A stretch of DNA of 64,000 bases, taken from NCBI RefSeq assembly GCF_900182605.1, contig NZ_FXTB01000001.1, positions 496,001 to 560,000 on the forward strand, written 5' to 3'. Below, piece after piece: positions 54,282-63,152 of the stretch (its first letter is position 1; each line of letters starts with the position of its first letter). Below the pieces are notes generated by a model. That model was not told where the DNA came from and ran no database searches. It saw only the letters and a program-made list of their open reading frames with translations. Both the position numbers and the translations under genes were made by a program. The stretch is from Saccharicrinis carchari (GTDB lineage: Bacteria > Bacteroidota > Bacteroidia > Bacteroidales > Marinilabiliaceae).

Positions 54282-55739
54282 ATGCAGCTATTAAAATCGT
54301 TACAACCCGCGGTTGTATGGCATTATTTCGAAAGAATTTGTCAAATACCGCGCCCCTCGAAAAAAGAAGGGAAAATGATTGATTTTCTTATTTCGTTTGC
54401 CAGCAAAAACGGACTCGAATATAAAAAAGATGCGATCGGAAACGTGCTGATAAGCAAACCGGCAACAGAAGGTTTTGAACATTTAAAATCGGTGGTGCTT
54501 CAATCACATGTCGATATGGTTTGCGAAAAGCATTCCACGGTAAAACATAACTTCGAAAAAGACCCTATCGTACCTGTTATCCAGGGAGAGTGGGTAAAGG
54601 CCAGCGGAACAACCCTTGGTGCCGACGATGGCATTGGGGTAGCGGCACAGTTGGCATTACTGGCCAGCAAGGAGCTTAAGCACGGCCCTATAGAATGCCT
54701 TTTTACGGTGGATGAGGAAACGGGTCTTACCGGTGCTTTTAACTTAGAAGACGATTTTTTTAAGAGTAAAATATTATTGAACCTCGACTCGGAGGATGAT
54801 GGCGAGCTTTTTATAGGTTGCGCCGGTGGGGTAGATACAGTGGCTACTTTTGAAATGGAAACCGAGAATGCCCCCGAAAAACACTTTGCCTTTAAGGTAA
54901 AAGTATCCGGATTAAAAGGTGGACATTCGGGCGACGACATCCACAAAGGAAGAGGTAATGCTATTAAAATACTCAACCGCTTTTTATGGAACACAGCGCG
55001 TAAGCACCATATGAAGTTGCATTGCTTTAGCGGAGGCAACTTGCGCAATGCCATAGCACGCGAAGCTTCTGCAGTAGCATTGGTATCCCCTTCGCACAAG
55101 GAACAAGTGCGGGTAGCTTTTAATATTTTTTACGACGAAATTTGTACTGAGCTCAACGAGTCGGAACCCGACCTTGGGATGCATCTGGAGTCGTGCGATA
55201 TACCTGATACGGTTTTTACCGAGTGCTTTCAGGAAAACCTTTTAAATGCTATTTATGCTTGTCCGCACGGTGTAATGCAAATGAGTGCCTCTTTGAAAGG
55301 ATTGGTTGAAACATCCACCAATCTGGCTTCTATAAAAGTAGATGATGATAAAATCATCGTAACTACCAGTCAGCGGAGCGCTGTAGAGAGTGCCAAGCAC
55401 GATGTAGCAGCCATGGTGCGTAGTGCCTTTGAACTGGCCGGTGCTGAGGTGCAGCATGGCGATGGTTATCCCGGATGGACACCTAACACCAATTCCGAAA
55501 TATTGGCCATCACACGCGAATCGTACGAGCGATTGTTTGGAAAAACCCCTGTAGTGCGTGCTATTCATGCCGGGTTGGAATGTGGCCTGTTCTTACAAAA
55601 ATATCCCGATTTGGATATGATTTCTTTTGGACCAACCATCCTGGGTGCCCACTCACCCGACGAAAGAATAAACATCGAAACCGTTGATAAATTTTGGCGC
55701 CACCTGTTAGACGTTTTGGTCAATATCCCCGAAAAATAA
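54282..55739 (+). CDS. pepD: aminoacyl-histidine dipeptidase PepD (M20)
   Basis: A 485-residue cytosolic di-zinc peptidase. The metal site is visible: His and Asp in VVLQSHVDMVCEK, the bridging Asp in GADDGIGVAAQL, catalytic Glu pair in TVDEETGLTGAF, and the distal His in FGPTILGAHSPDERI. The lid domain (about residues 205-385) carries LKGGHSGDDIHKGRGNAI. It hydrolyses a broad range of dipeptides including carnosine-like X-His. Length and motifs match PepD of proteobacteria. It is the third gene of the 52.5-kb group and lies 150 bp before acs. Confidence 0.95.
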   Translation: MQLLKSLQPAVVWHYFERICQIPRPSKKEGKMIDFLISFASKNGLEYKKDAIGNVLISKPATEGFEHLKSVVLQSHVDMVCEKHSTVKHNFEKDPIVPVIQGEWVKASGTTLGADDGIGVAAQLALLASKELKHGPIECLFTVDEETGLTGAFNLEDDFFKSKILLNLDSEDDGELFIGCAGGVDTVATFEMETENAPEKHFAFKVKVSGLKGGHSGDDIHKGRGNAIKILNRFLWNTARKHHMKLHCFSGGNLRNAIAREASAVALVSPSHKEQVRVAFNIFYDEICTELNESEPDLGMHLESCDIPDTVFTECFQENLLNAIYACPHGVMQMSASLKGLVETSTNLASIKVDDDKIIVTTSQRSAVESAKHDVAAMVRSAFELAGAEVQHGDGYPGWTPNTNSEILAITRESYERLFGKTPVVRAIHAGLECGLFLQKYPDLDMISFGPTILGAHSPDERINIETVDKFWRHLLDVLVNIPEK

Positions 55740-55889
55740 TAGCATCTTAAAAAATGGAAACGCCGGAATGTGTAGTTAGAACATATGCTTTTTACACCTA
55801 AACCAAAACAGGATGTTGATATTCAACAATATGCCTTTATTAATGTTATTACTAAATAATAGTACGAATACATCCTTAAAAATCGGCTT

Positions 55890-57836
55890 ATGGAAAATAA
55901 AAAAGACATCTACCATCCTGTAAAAGAAAACTTTGAAAAAGCAGTAATTTCAAGCATGGACGAGTACCATGCCCTATATGCGGAAAGCATTGAAAATAAC
56001 GAAGCTTTTTGGGATAAGCAAGCCAAACAAATGTTACGCTGGCAGCATGACTTCGAAGAGGTGAGCAACTGTGATTTGGAGGAAGGCATGATATCGTGGT
56101 TCCTCGGTGGCAAGCTCAATGCATGCGAAAACTGTGTGGACAGGCATGCCCGCAATAATGGTGATAAAATAGCGCTCATTTGGGAAGCCGACGAACCCGG
56201 CCAGGAAAAAAGAATAAGTTACAAGGAGTTGTTGCGTGAGGTGTCCAGATTGGCCAATGTATTACGCCATCACGGAATTAGAAAGGGTGATAGGGTGGCC
56301 TTATACATGCCCATGATACCTGAAGCCGTGTACGCCATGTTGGCCTGCGCCCGAATTGGTGCGGTGCATTCCGTTGTTTTTGCAGGCTTTAGTGCCGAAG
56401 CACTCCGCGACAGGATAAACAATGCCAAATGTAAAGCGGTGATAACGGCCAACGAAGGTGTTCGTGGTAAACGGGTAATCCCCCTTAAACGTATTGTTGA
56501 CGAGGCGGTTATGGCATGTCCTTCGATACAACATGTGTTTGTGGCAGAGCGCACCGCCAACAAAGTACCTTTTTACGAGCCTCGCGATGTGTGGTTGAAC
56601 CGTGCCATGGAAGCCGAAAGGCCTTATTGCCCTATTGAGCATATGGATTCGGAAGATACCTTGTTTTTACTTTATACCTCGGGCAGTACCGGTCAGCCTA
56701 AAGGACTGGCACATACCACTGCAGGTTACCTGCTTTTTGCTGCCCTCACGCAAAAATATGTTTTTGATATTCAACCCGACGATGTGTATGCCTGTGTGGC
56801 GGATATAGGATGGGTTACCGGACATACCTACGTGGTTTACGGTCCTTTGCTCAATGGCGGTACCACCGTCATCTTTGAAAGTGTGCCGGGCTATCCCGAT
56901 GCAGGCAGGTACTGGGAAATGGTGGAACGATTAAAGATATCACAATTTTATACAGCGCCTACCGCTATCCGTGCTATACAACGAGAGGGCGATGCGTATG
57001 TTAAAAAATACGATCGTAGCAGCCTGCGTGTGCTGGGTACGGTGGGTGAGCCCATTAACCCCGATACCTGGAGATGGTATCACGATGTGGTGGGAGAGGG
57101 GCGTTGCTCCATTGTAGACACCTGGTGGCAAACAGAGACAGGGGGCATACTGATTTCACCATTGCCGGCAGCCACGCCCACAAAACCGGGTTCAGCCACC
57201 TTACCTTTCTTTGGCATTGAACCGGTACTCTTAAGCCCCGAAGGCCAGGAAGTGCATGGCAACGGTGTATCGGGTTTGCTGGCTATTAAAAAACCCTGGC
57301 CGGGTATGGCACGTACCATACAAGGCGACCATCAACGTTTTTTGACAACCTATCTGACCGATTACAAGGGCTATTATCTTACAGGCGATGGCGCTATGCG
57401 CGACAATGATGGATATTACTGGCTGACGGGAAGGGTGGATGACGTAATGAATGTTTCCGGACACCGGATTGGTTCTGCCGAGATAGAGGGCGCACTGGTT
57501 TCACATCCATACTGTGCCGAGGCTGCGGTGGTAGGATTTCCGCATGATATAAAAGGTGAAGGGATATTTGCTTATGTTATTATGCACGAGGACGAAGATT
57601 CGGGGACAGACCTGGTAGGTGAGCTGCGCAATGAGGTGCGACGACGGATTGGCCCCATAGCTACTCCCGATAGAATTATCATTGCTCCCGGACTACCTAA
57701 AACCCGATCGGGCAAGATTATGCGCAGGATACTGAGAAAAATTGCCGCCAATCAAACAGACGATATGGGCGATATTTCTACTCTGGCCGATCCGGGCATA
57801 GTGGAAAAGCTTATAGAACTCCGGAATGCCAAATAA
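55890..57836 (+). CDS. acs: acetyl-CoA synthetase (acetate-CoA ligase)
   Basis: A 648-residue AMP-forming ligase. It converts acetate, ATP and CoA to acetyl-CoA, AMP and PPi. The N-terminal ACS domain (KQMLRWQHDFEEVSNCDLEE) and the A3 core motif LLYTSGSTGQPKGLAHT are present. So are the acetate-binding segment IVDTWWQTETGG, the hinge TGRVDDVMNVSGHR and the catalytic Lys in KTRSGKIMRRIL, which is a known acetylation site. The length is normal. The transcript likely ends at the hairpin at 57875-57900. No regulator is adjacent. Confidence 0.96.
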   Translation: MENKKDIYHPVKENFEKAVISSMDEYHALYAESIENNEAFWDKQAKQMLRWQHDFEEVSNCDLEEGMISWFLGGKLNACENCVDRHARNNGDKIALIWEADEPGQEKRISYKELLREVSRLANVLRHHGIRKGDRVALYMPMIPEAVYAMLACARIGAVHSVVFAGFSAEALRDRINNAKCKAVITANEGVRGKRVIPLKRIVDEAVMACPSIQHVFVAERTANKVPFYEPRDVWLNRAMEAERPYCPIEHMDSEDTLFLLYTSGSTGQPKGLAHTTAGYLLFAALTQKYVFDIQPDDVYACVADIGWVTGHTYVVYGPLLNGGTTVIFESVPGYPDAGRYWEMVERLKISQFYTAPTAIRAIQREGDAYVKKYDRSSLRVLGTVGEPINPDTWRWYHDVVGEGRCSIVDTWWQTETGGILISPLPAATPTKPGSATLPFFGIEPVLLSPEGQEVHGNGVSGLLAIKKPWPGMARTIQGDHQRFLTTYLTDYKGYYLTGDGAMRDNDGYYWLTGRVDDVMNVSGHRIGSAEIEGALVSHPYCAEAAVVGFPHDIKGEGIFAYVIMHEDEDSGTDLVGELRNEVRRRIGPIATPDRIIIAPGLPKTRSGKIMRRILRKIAANQTDDMGDISTLADPGIVEKLIELRNAK

Positions 57837-57874
57837 AGAAGAGTCTATCGAAATGACAATTGGAAAGCTTAAAT

Positions 57875-57900
57875 CCCGATTCAGCTCAAGCTGAATCGGG
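57875..57900. terminator. hairpin downstream of acs
   Basis: A perfect 11-bp stem (CCCGATTCAGC at 57875-57885 with GCTGAATCGGG at 57890-57900) with a TCAA loop lies 38 bp past the acs stop. There is no U tract afterwards, so it may be a partial terminator or a bidirectional one shared with the convergent phosphohexomutase gene. Confidence 0.6.
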
Positions 57901-58060
57901 TAAGTTATATAACAGGGGGTTATAAAATAATTTAACCACACTGTACGTAATGGTCAATACATTATTTTAATCTTTTTTCTTCGTGTCCATTGTGCATGCA
58001 GTGTGTTTTTTATGGTTTCTTTTAAAAGCCCCATATTGAAGTTTTTTTCAATCCAAATAT

Positions 58061-59572
58061 TTATAAACCCGAAATATCCAGATGCTCATAGGGTTGCAAG
58101 ATACCCTTCAGTTTATCGGCTATCATATCTACACCGCCCTTTATGTTTGATTCAATATTGATGGGTATTACCGGATCATGCAACGACAGACGCAACAAAA
58201 ACCATCCATCCTCGCCGGAATTAGTGCATTGAACCCTTATGCCTTCGTGGTTTTTAGGAACTTGTTGCCACCCTTCCGCCAAATTATCCTGTAGCTCCGC
58301 TATGATACCTTGGCCGTACTCCACAAAATCTTCAGCAGTAATGTTCAACCGGAACTCTTTGCTTTCGGAAGGTCTGGGCAGCTTTTCAATCAACTGCGAT
58401 AGGTCTTTATTCTCTAAGCTCAGATCGGCCATGGTAATCAGCAGCTTGGCCACCAAAAAGGCCCCATCGTCTAAAAAGTAGTTTTCTTTCAATGCGGCAT
58501 GTCCGCTCGTTTCTATGGCCAGCCAACTCGCGGTGCCCTCCCGGTTTAAGCGTATGGCTTCGTCTATCACATTTTTATAGCCCCGCTTAAAGCGATGATG
58601 CACCCCTTTCAAATGGGTTTCGATAAACCATGCCAGTCCGTCAGAGGTTACCGAGTCGGTTACAATTGTACTTCCCGGATGCTCTTGCAGTACAATGGAT
58701 GATATCAGTGCGATAAGCTCATTTCGGTTGATGGGGTTGCCGTTTTTGTCTACAATGGCTGATCTGTCTACATCGGTATCGAAAATAATGCCTAAATCGG
58801 CTTTCTCGCGCAGTACAGCCTTGCATATCGAAGCCATAGCCTCCGCGTCCTCCGGGTTGGGCACATGATTCGGAAAATGACCATCAGGCTCCAGAAACTG
58901 GCTTCCGCTTATATCTGCCCCCAAAGGCTTTAAAACTTTATGGGCAAAAAAACCGCCTGCACCATTTCCGGCATCCAATATTATCTTAAGACCATTTAAA
59001 GGCTGTGTTTTATTCACCCCTTCACCCACTCCTTCGCGAATGGCATCTACCAAATAAGCGGCATAATCTGCTATGTAATCCAAAGCCTTCACTTTTCCTT
59101 TTTCCTTTAAGGGCTCCAGGTCGTGCCCTGCCAATTCCAATATATTGCTAATATCGTTTTTGTTGAGTCCTCCCTCGGCAATAAAAAATTTAAGTCCGTT
59201 ACGGTTAAACGGAAGGTGACTGGCGGTGAGCATCACGCCTGCATCGATGCTGTATTTTTTGTCTACCGTAGCCATAAACATGGCGGGGGTAGAAGCTATG
59301 CCACAGTCAAATACATCCAAGCCCATTTTCGTAAGGCCTTCAGCAAAAGCATCTTTCAGTTTAGGCCCTGTCAGGCGCGTATCCATCCCTATTGCCACTG
59401 TAAATCCGGCCTCAGCCTGTTTTTTTTTATTTAGCCAATGGGCAAAAGCCTTTCCAATTCTTTCGGCTACCTCCGCGGTTAAATTTACCTCTTCTCCTTT
59501 AATACCGTCCATGGCTACACCCCGTATGTCGGAGCCATTTTGTAGTTTTTTGTAGTTTAGTTCTGCTTTCAT
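58061..59572 (-). CDS. phosphomannomutase/phosphoglucomutase family protein
   Basis: A 503-residue alpha-D-phosphohexomutase. The four domains are visible: catalytic loop GVMLTASHLPFNRNGLKF with the phospho-Ser, metal loop IIFDTDVDRSAIVDK, sugar-binding loop LAIETSGHAALKENYF and the phosphate-binding C-terminus RVQCTNSGEDGWFLLRLS. It interconverts hexose-1- and hexose-6-phosphate for cell-wall, exopolysaccharide or glycogen synthesis. The TASHLPFNRNG and DTDVDR variants place it outside the classical ManB/AlgC group, so the preferred sugar is unknown. It is 113 bp downstream of the MFS gene on the same strand. Confidence 0.93.
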   Translation of the reverse strand: MKAELNYKKLQNGSDIRGVAMDGIKGEEVNLTAEVAERIGKAFAHWLNKKKQAEAGFTVAIGMDTRLTGPKLKDAFAEGLTKMGLDVFDCGIASTPAMFMATVDKKYSIDAGVMLTASHLPFNRNGLKFFIAEGGLNKNDISNILELAGHDLEPLKEKGKVKALDYIADYAAYLVDAIREGVGEGVNKTQPLNGLKIILDAGNGAGGFFAHKVLKPLGADISGSQFLEPDGHFPNHVPNPEDAEAMASICKAVLREKADLGIIFDTDVDRSAIVDKNGNPINRNELIALISSIVLQEHPGSTIVTDSVTSDGLAWFIETHLKGVHHRFKRGYKNVIDEAIRLNREGTASWLAIETSGHAALKENYFLDDGAFLVAKLLITMADLSLENKDLSQLIEKLPRPSESKEFRLNITAEDFVEYGQGIIAELQDNLAEGWQQVPKNHEGIRVQCTNSGEDGWFLLRLSLHDPVIPINIESNIKGGVDMIADKLKGILQPYEHLDISGL

Positions 59573-59685
59573 TTGTTTGATTTTATCTTTGGTTACAATG
59601 CGTTTTCTTTTATAATTGCTTTCTACACTTAATGTTGCAATCTACAATATTTCAGGTACTACTCAAAGTGTGTTTTCCGGGGCTT

Positions 59686-60876
59686 TTAACTTTCTTCGCC
59701 CTGAACTATTGAGCGCAAAAAGAGAAAGATGGACGAGCCCACCAGCACGGTAAAAACTATGCCTATTACTTTTAGCGAATAGGCCCGGGTATAGTGATCG
59801 GATAAATAGCCTACAAAGGGGGCTATCACTGCAAAAAAGGCGCGGATGATAAGGCTTCGGATAGACAGTACGGTGGCTCGCATATTGTCAGAAGTGATGC
59901 GGTTAATATAGTCCTTGAGTACCGGGGTGGCAATGCCACGACTAAAGTAAAATATGGCCAGGATCGGCAATATCCAGGCCGAATCCACAAAGCCCGATAT
60001 AATATAACTGCCTGTAATAATAATGGAGGTAAGCCATATGGTCATCTTGGGTTTAAGCCGGGCTTCTATTTTATAAGCAAACAAGGTGGTAGTACCTACT
60101 ATCAGATTTAAAACGGTATGTGTGGCACCGATGGCATATTCCGTAAAACCGATATCGTTTAGGTACAATTGGTACATCCAGGCCATGGTGAGGGTGGCCG
60201 TTCCCAGAATACTCGAATACACAAGATTATATCGGAGCTTCGCATTTTTTACCGTAGCATACCAAACCACGTTCAAAATATCTTTGAGGCCGGGCTTACG
60301 ACTTCGCACGCTTCTCATAGGTTCCACCAGCATAATGGATGCCGGTACGGCCATAAAAGCTATAGCGGTTTGAAACATAAAAGGATAGCGTATATTGATG
60401 GCGGCGAGAGTTCCGCCCAATAAACCGGCCAGTGCCTCCGAATAATTGCCTACCGTAAAGTTACGACCTTCGTACTTTACGTATTCGTTTTCGCGCCGCA
60501 TGTGTTTCAACGAATCGTACATGATGGCCGAATCGGCTCCTGAAACAAAACTTTGCCCTACGCCCAATATGAGCTCGGCCACCAAAAACCAATAAAATCC
60601 CGATGTAGTAGAATAAACTAAAAAACCCAAGGTGCCCAGTACTGACCCTATTATCAAGGTCTTGCGTCGTCCCAGCACATCTGCCAGATAGCCCGAAGGT
60701 ATCTCAAAGATGACAATGGCGATGGAATAAAAAGCTTTAAGCTGGAAAGATTCACGATCCGTGAATCCCATATCTTTATAAAATAGCATTAAAATAGGCA
60801 TGGTGAGCATAAACCACTTGGCTATTTTAATGATGTATAGTTTATTTATATTCGATTCAATACGCCTTTTTACCAA
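59686..60876 (-). CDS. MFS transporter
   Basis: A 396-residue permease with twelve predicted helices. The motif-A region GYLADVLGRRKTLIIG lies between helices 2 and 3. The loop LVEPMRSVRSRKPGLKD joins the two halves. The start is a TTG at 60876: no in-frame ATG precedes helix 1 (KLYIIKIAKWFMLTMPILML), and a stop codon lies five codons upstream. ATG 60810 would cut into the first helix. It exports or imports a small solute, but the substrate cannot be inferred. The phosphohexomutase gene follows it on the same strand. Confidence 0.88.
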   Translation of the reverse strand: MVKRRIESNINKLYIIKIAKWFMLTMPILMLFYKDMGFTDRESFQLKAFYSIAIVIFEIPSGYLADVLGRRKTLIIGSVLGTLGFLVYSTTSGFYWFLVAELILGVGQSFVSGADSAIMYDSLKHMRRENEYVKYEGRNFTVGNYSEALAGLLGGTLAAINIRYPFMFQTAIAFMAVPASIMLVEPMRSVRSRKPGLKDILNVVWYATVKNAKLRYNLVYSSILGTATLTMAWMYQLYLNDIGFTEYAIGATHTVLNLIVGTTTLFAYKIEARLKPKMTIWLTSIIITGSYIISGFVDSAWILPILAIFYFSRGIATPVLKDYINRITSDNMRATVLSIRSLIIRAFFAVIAPFVGYLSDHYTRAYSLKVIGIVFTVLVGSSIFLFLRSIVQGEES

Positions 60877-61057
60877 TGTATCAAGCTCCTATTTGTGTGC
60901 TTTTGTTTTACCCCCTTGTATTGCACCAACTACTATTGCGATAAAGCGACCAGAAAGTCATATGCCTATTAAAGCATTGGGATTTATTGGAATTTAAATT
61001 ACTCTATAACTTGCCTTTTTATATAGTTTCAGGCAGAAGACTTTAGCCGGCCATCAA

Positions 61058-61753
61058 TCAATAATGCCCCAGTTCTCTGGCCATTCTGTCAATATGCTTG
61101 TTTTTGTTGGGGTCGATACTCGTGTTGGCTGTTTTTGACGATAACATTTCTTTTCGTAGTTCGATGAGTGCTTTTGAAATGGCTTCCATTTTCTCTTTGT
61201 TACGCACCAATTGCTGTTCAAAAAGTGCCAGCTTTTGCTTGTCCGCTTCCATCTCTGTAGTCAATTTGCGCTTGTCGCTTATTAACTTGCTGTATTTGTT
61301 TTTTTGAATGTTGAGTTCATTCTCAAGTTTAGCAAACCTTTCTTTCGATAGTTGCAGCGCATACTTGATACTTGCGGTATCGCGCTTTAGGGCGATATTA
61401 TTGGCTCGAAGGGTTTTGAGCTCTTCTGCGGTAGATTGGCTGGTTTGTTTTTGCGATTGGTACATCGTTACAGTCTGTGACAGTTTGTTCTCCAATGTCT
61501 TATTGGCATCTGTCAGTTGGGTTACTCTTAAAAACAGTTCGCTCATTTCGTCCGATTTAAGCGCGTTACTCCTATGTAATTCGTTCTTCATCGTTTCAAA
61601 AGCCGATATGTTGGTTTGCAGCGCTTTCTGCAATGAGTTTAACTCTCGTCTTAACTTGGATCTATCTGCCAAGGATGCTTCGTATTTTTTTTTAGAGACA
61701 ACACAACTGCTTAGCAGGAGCGTACTTATTGCAAGTAATATGAATTTTTTCAT
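61058..61753 (-). CDS. coiled-coil lipoprotein of unknown function
   Basis: A 231-residue lipoprotein: MKKFILLAISTLLLSSCVVS gives a lipobox with Cys17. The remainder is nearly all coiled coil (SLADRSKLRRELNSLQKAL, NKTLENKLSQTV, AKLENELNIQKNKYSKLI, RNKEKMEAISKALIELRKE). Similar lipoproteins, with alpha-helical rods in the periplasm, act as spacers or chaperones in Bacteroidota; the specific role is unknown. It lies between the MFS gene (180-bp gap) and the divergent CarboxypepD_reg gene, so its promoter is in the 181-bp gap on the right. Confidence 0.87.
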   Translation of the reverse strand: MKKFILLAISTLLLSSCVVSKKKYEASLADRSKLRRELNSLQKALQTNISAFETMKNELHRSNALKSDEMSELFLRVTQLTDANKTLENKLSQTVTMYQSQKQTSQSTAEELKTLRANNIALKRDTASIKYALQLSKERFAKLENELNIQKNKYSKLISDKRKLTTEMEADKQKLALFEQQLVRNKEKMEAISKALIELRKEMLSSKTANTSIDPNKNKHIDRMARELGHY

Positions 61754-61934
61754 GAGCTTTCAAATTAATATATCCATCTCAAAAGTAACAAAGTTTTCAA
61801 TAATTTTGCTAATTATAAGGGCATAAAGCAGCGGGTCATTATCCGTGATACTTTAAGCTAAGCAGTGTTACTCGGCTATCTGGTTCCATTTAAGCGAATT
61901 TATTATTACATTTATCCCATAAACTAAATTACTT

Positions 61935-63092
61935 ATGAAGACATCATCGATACCAGTTGCAACCTTATTTTTTGTTTTAGGACTTATGCTGTGTCCATCG
62001 CTTTACGCCCAAAATTTTACGGTAAACGGAACGGTGGTAGACGCCGAAACCGGACTGGCAGTAGAATTTGCCAATATTGGGGTAGAAGGGACCTATCTGG
62101 GTACTGCATCCGATGCTAACGGAAATTTTGAGATAGCTCTATCCCGGGCCTTGTTCGATAATAAGGTAAGTATTTCGGCGGTGGGTTACCAAACAAAAAC
62201 ATACCAGGTAAGTAAATGGAACGGAAAGCATAGTGTAATCATTCAGCTGGCGCCTGTTAACTACGGTATTTCGGAAGTTAATATAGAAGCTCAATCGAAA
62301 GTAGGGTATGGCATACTGCGCAACGCGTCAAGTTTAATAACTCAGAATTATTTAAATGAACCGTATTCGTATAGGTGCTATATGCGAACCAATACAAAAC
62401 AAGGGGGAGAGATCGTCAAGGACGAAGCCTTGTTTATAATGACCGACAACAAAGGATACGGCGAACGGTCTTTTTCCGATGCTTTTGAAAATATTCATTA
62501 CCGTATTAAAGAAAATAACCCCCATAAACCAACACTTCTTTTAGAAGAAGGCATGACTTCTATCGATAACCTTATTGCCCAGGATATTTTGCGAAATCCG
62601 GGTAATATATTGTCGGTGGAGGCTATTAATGAATTCGACGTGCAGGTGCAGGGGCAGGATGTGCTGGGCAACGATTCCGTGTGGATAATAGCGTATACCT
62701 GTAAAAATCCGACTATCCAGAATGCCGGTGATCCGGATTTGATTACATATAAGGGCACTATATGGATAGCCTTTGATAATTACCAGGTGCTTAAAAATAG
62801 TTTTACAGCCATCCGTAAAGGAGCTTTCCGACATGGAAACAGCTTTTACAAGGTGCAGCAAAATGCAGATACATTAACGTATAAAGTTGAGACTACTTAT
62901 AAATCAAATAAGGGCAGGTATGTGCTGAATTCAATTGCATACAAACAAGTACATGCGATCGATAAAAACAAATCGGTTTATTTAAAAGTGGTGCAGGTTG
63001 AAGCACCGGAAACCTCGATTACGGATCGTCAGTATTTTAATGGTGAAGATAAAAATCCAGTTTTTTGGAATACTTTTAAACGACCGGAGTAA
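61935..63092 (+). CDS. CarboxypepD_reg-like domain-containing secreted protein
   Basis: A 385-residue protein with a signal peptide (IPVATLFFVLGLMLCPSLYA, cleavage before QNFT). Residues 26-110 form a carboxypeptidase regulatory-like beta sandwich (VNGTVVDAETGLAVEFANIG, TASDANGNFEIALS), the same domain that precedes plug domains of SusC-type receptors. The rest (about 115-385) shows repeated strands without a plug or barrel signature (VGYGILRNASSLITQNYLN, DEALFIMTDNKGYGER). It probably sits on the outer face of the outer membrane or in the periplasm. The function is unknown. The Usp gene follows after 60 bp. Confidence 0.88.
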   Translation: MKTSSIPVATLFFVLGLMLCPSLYAQNFTVNGTVVDAETGLAVEFANIGVEGTYLGTASDANGNFEIALSRALFDNKVSISAVGYQTKTYQVSKWNGKHSVIIQLAPVNYGISEVNIEAQSKVGYGILRNASSLITQNYLNEPYSYRCYMRTNTKQGGEIVKDEALFIMTDNKGYGERSFSDAFENIHYRIKENNPHKPTLLLEEGMTSIDNLIAQDILRNPGNILSVEAINEFDVQVQGQDVLGNDSVWIIAYTCKNPTIQNAGDPDLITYKGTIWIAFDNYQVLKNSFTAIRKGAFRHGNSFYKVQQNADTLTYKVETTYKSNKGRYVLNSIAYKQVHAIDKNKSVYLKVVQVEAPETSITDRQYFNGEDKNPVFWNTFKRPE

Positions 63093-63152
63093 TAAATCAA
63101 TGTATTAAATAAAGATTCAGAACAAACAAAAACAATCTAAGCTAAATACGCC

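Noticed and set aside
59686-60810. Shorter MFS protein from ATG 60810
   Set aside because: It would remove half of the first membrane helix; the TTG at 60876 gives an intact one.
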